Source: Paenibacillus oceani
Lineage (GTDB): Bacteria; Bacillota; Bacilli; Paenibacillales; NBRC-103111
Assembly: GCF_014705615.1 (NCBI RefSeq)
Contig: NZ_JACXJA010000051.1
Span: 1-64,000, forward strand
DNA length: 64,000 bases
Direction of reading: 5' to 3'
Below the pieces are notes generated by a model. The model searched no databases. It saw only the letters and a program-made list of their open reading frames with translations, and was not told where the DNA came from. Positions 62,058 through 64,000 of the stretch are shown here, piece by piece; position 1 is the stretch's first letter; every line of letters starts with the position of its first letter. The translations under genes and the position numbers were made by a program.

Positions 62058-63635
62058 TTGATTTTCACTTCGCTTGAGCAATGGGAGCAGTGGACGGTTC
62101 AATATGAAAACGTCCCTTATATACACAAATTTCCTGACGCGCAAGGTGTACCCGCATCATGGGAGCCCTTCTGGAAACGTTGCTCCAAGCCTTCCTTCGT
62201 ACTCGAAAGCGGGAAGAGCGGGAGGTACACTTACTTCGGAGCGGATGCGGTGGCGGCGGTAACCGGCAAGGGGAACGAAGCGGTCATTACCGATTACGCC
62301 GACGATACCGGCATTCGTCTTCCAGAAGGCCGGCGGCGGACCGTTACCGGGAATCCGCTGCATATCGTCAAACAGTCGCTGCTGCCTTACCGGGCGCCGG
62401 CTGTCGAAGGCGTTCCGCCATTTGCCGGAGGCTGTGTCGGCTTCTGGTCCTACGATATCGCCCGTTCGATCGAACGGCTGCCGGAGCAAGCCGAGGATGA
62501 CCTGAACCTGCCGGATTACGATTTCATGATGATGCGACGCATATGGACATACGATCTGCAGGAGAAGGCGCTATACTGCTCCGTTCATACGTATGTCCCG
62601 TATGACGGTCGAGATTCCGATTGGACGGCGAGGCTGGCTTCCCTCTATCGGGAGGCGGCCGATGAAGCGGAGCGTATGGCGGCGATGTGGAATGAAGCTG
62701 CGATGGAAGCGGCCTCCGACGAAGCGGTGATGCAGCGCATCCGGTCGTTCGAATCGGTTACCCGCGAGCAGGCGCTGGCGATTGATGTCGAATCCATCCC
62801 GGGAATCGAGATTGCTTTTCCGAAACCGCAATATATGGAGGCGGTCCGGCAAATTCAGCGTTATATCGCCCAAGGAGACGTTTTTCAGGTGAACTTGTCG
62901 GTTCGCCAAAGCCGGCAGGTGGAACGCGAGCCTGAGCAGATCTATGAGTGGCTGAGACTATTGAATCCTTCTCCCTATATGGGACTTCTACGGTATCCGG
63001 AGTATGATCTGGTGTCCGGTTCGCCGGAACTGCTGGTGCGGAGCGCGGACGGCGTCGTAGAGACGCGGCCGATCGCCGGCACGCGGCCCCGCAGCAGCAA
63101 CGAGAGTGAAGACCGGCGGCTGGCCGAAGAGCTGATCTCGGATGAGAAGGAACGAGCCGAGCATATTATGCTTGTCGACTTGCTGCGAAACGATCTTGGA
63201 CGCGTCTCGAGCTACGGAACGGTAAAAGTTACCGATCTGATGGTCGTTGAATTGTACTCCCATGTCATGCATATTGTTTCTCATGTACGGGGGATACTGG
63301 CGGAAGGCAAGGATGCGTTCGACGTTATCGCGGCCACGTTTCCCGGAGGGACGATCACAGGAGCTCCGAAGATTCGCACGATGGAGATTATCGAGGAACT
63401 GGAGCCCGTCCGGAGAGGGCCGTACACCGGTTCGATCGGCTGGATTGACTACAATGGCAATATGGAATTAAATATAGTTATCCGGACGCTGATTATGCGG
63501 GGCGGGACCGGGTATGTCCAATCGGGCGCGGGCATCGTGATCGATTCGGACCCGGAGCGAGAATTTGTAGAATCGCTGAACAAAGCCAAAGCGCTGTGGA
63601 AAGCGGTCCTTTATAGCGAGAATGTGAGGAGCTGA
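62058..63635 (+). CDS. pabB: Chorismate-utilising synthase component I (PabB, or TrpE-like)
   Basis: The 525-residue protein is an anthranilate/aminodeoxychorismate synthase large subunit. The chorismate-binding domain (from about 265) has YIAQGDVFQVNLS, SPYMGLLRY, DLLRNDLGRV and FPGGTITGAPK. The active-site motif is TRPIAGTRPR with alanine at 340, whereas E. coli PabB has lysine there, so assignment to PabB rests on synteny with pabA, cysK and the folate cluster. The TTG at 62058 follows GGAGGAGG. The upstream in-frame codon at 62019 lacks a site. Confidence 0.85.
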   Translation: MIFTSLEQWEQWTVQYENVPYIHKFPDAQGVPASWEPFWKRCSKPSFVLESGKSGRYTYFGADAVAAVTGKGNEAVITDYADDTGIRLPEGRRRTVTGNPLHIVKQSLLPYRAPAVEGVPPFAGGCVGFWSYDIARSIERLPEQAEDDLNLPDYDFMMMRRIWTYDLQEKALYCSVHTYVPYDGRDSDWTARLASLYREAADEAERMAAMWNEAAMEAASDEAVMQRIRSFESVTREQALAIDVESIPGIEIAFPKPQYMEAVRQIQRYIAQGDVFQVNLSVRQSRQVEREPEQIYEWLRLLNPSPYMGLLRYPEYDLVSGSPELLVRSADGVVETRPIAGTRPRSSNESEDRRLAEELISDEKERAEHIMLVDLLRNDLGRVSSYGTVKVTDLMVVELYSHVMHIVSHVRGILAEGKDAFDVIAATFPGGTITGAPKIRTMEIIEELEPVRRGPYTGSIGWIDYNGNMELNIVIRTLIMRGGTGYVQSGAGIVIDSDPEREFVESLNKAKALWKAVLYSENVRS

Positions 63636-63641
63636 GCCGAG

Positions 63642-64000
63642 ATGATTCTGGTCATCGACAATTACGATTCGTTTACTTACAATTTGGTGCAATATTTGGG
63701 AGAGATCGGACAGGAGGTTGTCGTCCGCCGCAACGATCAGATCGATTTGGCCGGCATTGAGGAGTTGAACCCGGACCATATTCTGATCTCGCCGGGACCG
63801 TGTACGCCGAATGAAGCGGGGATCAGCCTGGCGCTGATCGACCGGTTCAAGGGCAAGATTCCGATTTTGGGCGTATGCCTCGGACACCAATCGATCGGAC
63901 AAGTATTCGGCGGCGAAGTGATTCGAGCGGAGAAGCTGATGCACGGCAAAACATCGGAAATTTTCCACGACGGCAAAACGATTTTCACAGGGATTCCGTC
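63642..64000 (+). CDS. pabA: Glutamine amidotransferase component II PabA/TrpG (partial, cut by window end)
   Basis: The reading frame starts at ATG 63642, with GAGGAG upstream inside the pabB end, and is open to the window edge (119 residues). [20 protein letters not shown] opens the class I amidotransferase domain, followed by [12 protein letters not shown] and the nucleophile C79 in [15 protein letters not shown]. The His-Glu of the triad lies beyond the window. It supplies ammonia to PabB; in B. subtilis PabA also serves anthranilate synthase. Confidence 0.94.
   Translation, partial: MILVIDNYDSFTYNLVQYLGEIGQEVVVRRNDQIDLAGIEELNPDHILISPGPCTPNEAGISLALIDRFKGKIPILGVCLGHQSIGQVFGGEVIRAEKLMHGKTSEIFHDGKTIFTGIP

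Overview
The window looks like a chromosomal segment of a spore-forming, low-to-mid GC Firmicute of the Paenibacillaceae (Paenibacillus or a close relative). Gene content and order follow the Bacillus subtilis origin-proximal block from the rrnA 3' end through csfB, tmk, darA, holB, ricT, yabA, abrB, tatD, yabE, rnmV, ksgA, yabG, veg, sspF, ispE, purR, ridA, spoVG, glmU, ctc, pth, fin, mfd, spoVT, mazG, yabP, yabQ, divIC, yabR, tRNA-Met, spoIIE, yabS, yabT, tilS, hpt, ftsH, coaX, hslO, cysK and pabB-pabA. Departures that suggest Paenibacillaceae rather than Bacillus are an HU gene between mazG and rlbA, nadA-nadB-nadC upstream of coaX, several lineage-specific hypothetical genes, and much use of GTG and TTG starts. 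No transposase, phage gene, CRISPR array or plasmid function was found. This is core chromosome.

Layout. 1-180: the last bases of a 23S rRNA gene and its terminator. 222-9068: a minus-strand membrane protein, then the csfB/speA/tmk/darA/yaaR/holB/ricT/yabA/trmN6/rsmI run, closed by convergent abrB. 9069-13675: a Spo0A-box-rich intergenic region, an HD-domain phosphohydrolase, tatD, and a convergent Ecs-like ABC pair. 13885-18084: a c-di-AMP (ydaO) riboswitch and terminator ahead of the cell-wall protein yabE, then rnmV, rsmA and yabG. 18237-24025: veg with tandem promoters, sspF, ispE, purR, ridA, spoVG with its sigma-H promoter, glmU and ctc. 24301-35073: a small minus-strand gene, pth, fin, mfd, a PrsA-like foldase, spoVT, a SpoVB-like flippase, mazG, hup and rlbA. 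35255-38426: a minus-strand hypothetical gene, yabP-yabQ-divIC, yabR and tRNA-Met. 38663-47304: spoIIE with a Spo0A-type promoter, sigma-F-type yabS-yabT, tilS, hpt and ftsH. 47484-54414: an inserted module of GbsR/MarR-type regulator, RND transporter, lipoprotein adaptor and a repeat-containing exported protein. 54489-64000: nadA-nadB-nadC-coaX-hslO-ppiC, cysK, and pabB-pabA, with pabA cut by the window edge.

How it works together. The block mixes housekeeping (nucleotides, translation, DNA repair, NAD, CoA, cysteine, folate) with sporulation genes. Promoter-like sequences for sigma-A, sigma-H, sigma-F and sigma-G and Spo0A boxes can be read directly in front of the expected genes: abrB and spoIIE (Spo0A), spoVG (sigma-H), yabS, gin, fin, spoVT and sspF (forespore factors). 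Compared with B. subtilis, metS, yazA and prs are absent from their usual positions. No wholly unknown system is evident. The items most worth follow-up are the reversed-order (apparently circularly permuted) VWA domain of YabS, the RND module with its perfect operator-like palindrome and three-repeat exported partner, the structured leader between gin and speA, the Spo0A-box arrangement between abrB and the HD gene, and the alanine in the PabB active-site motif.
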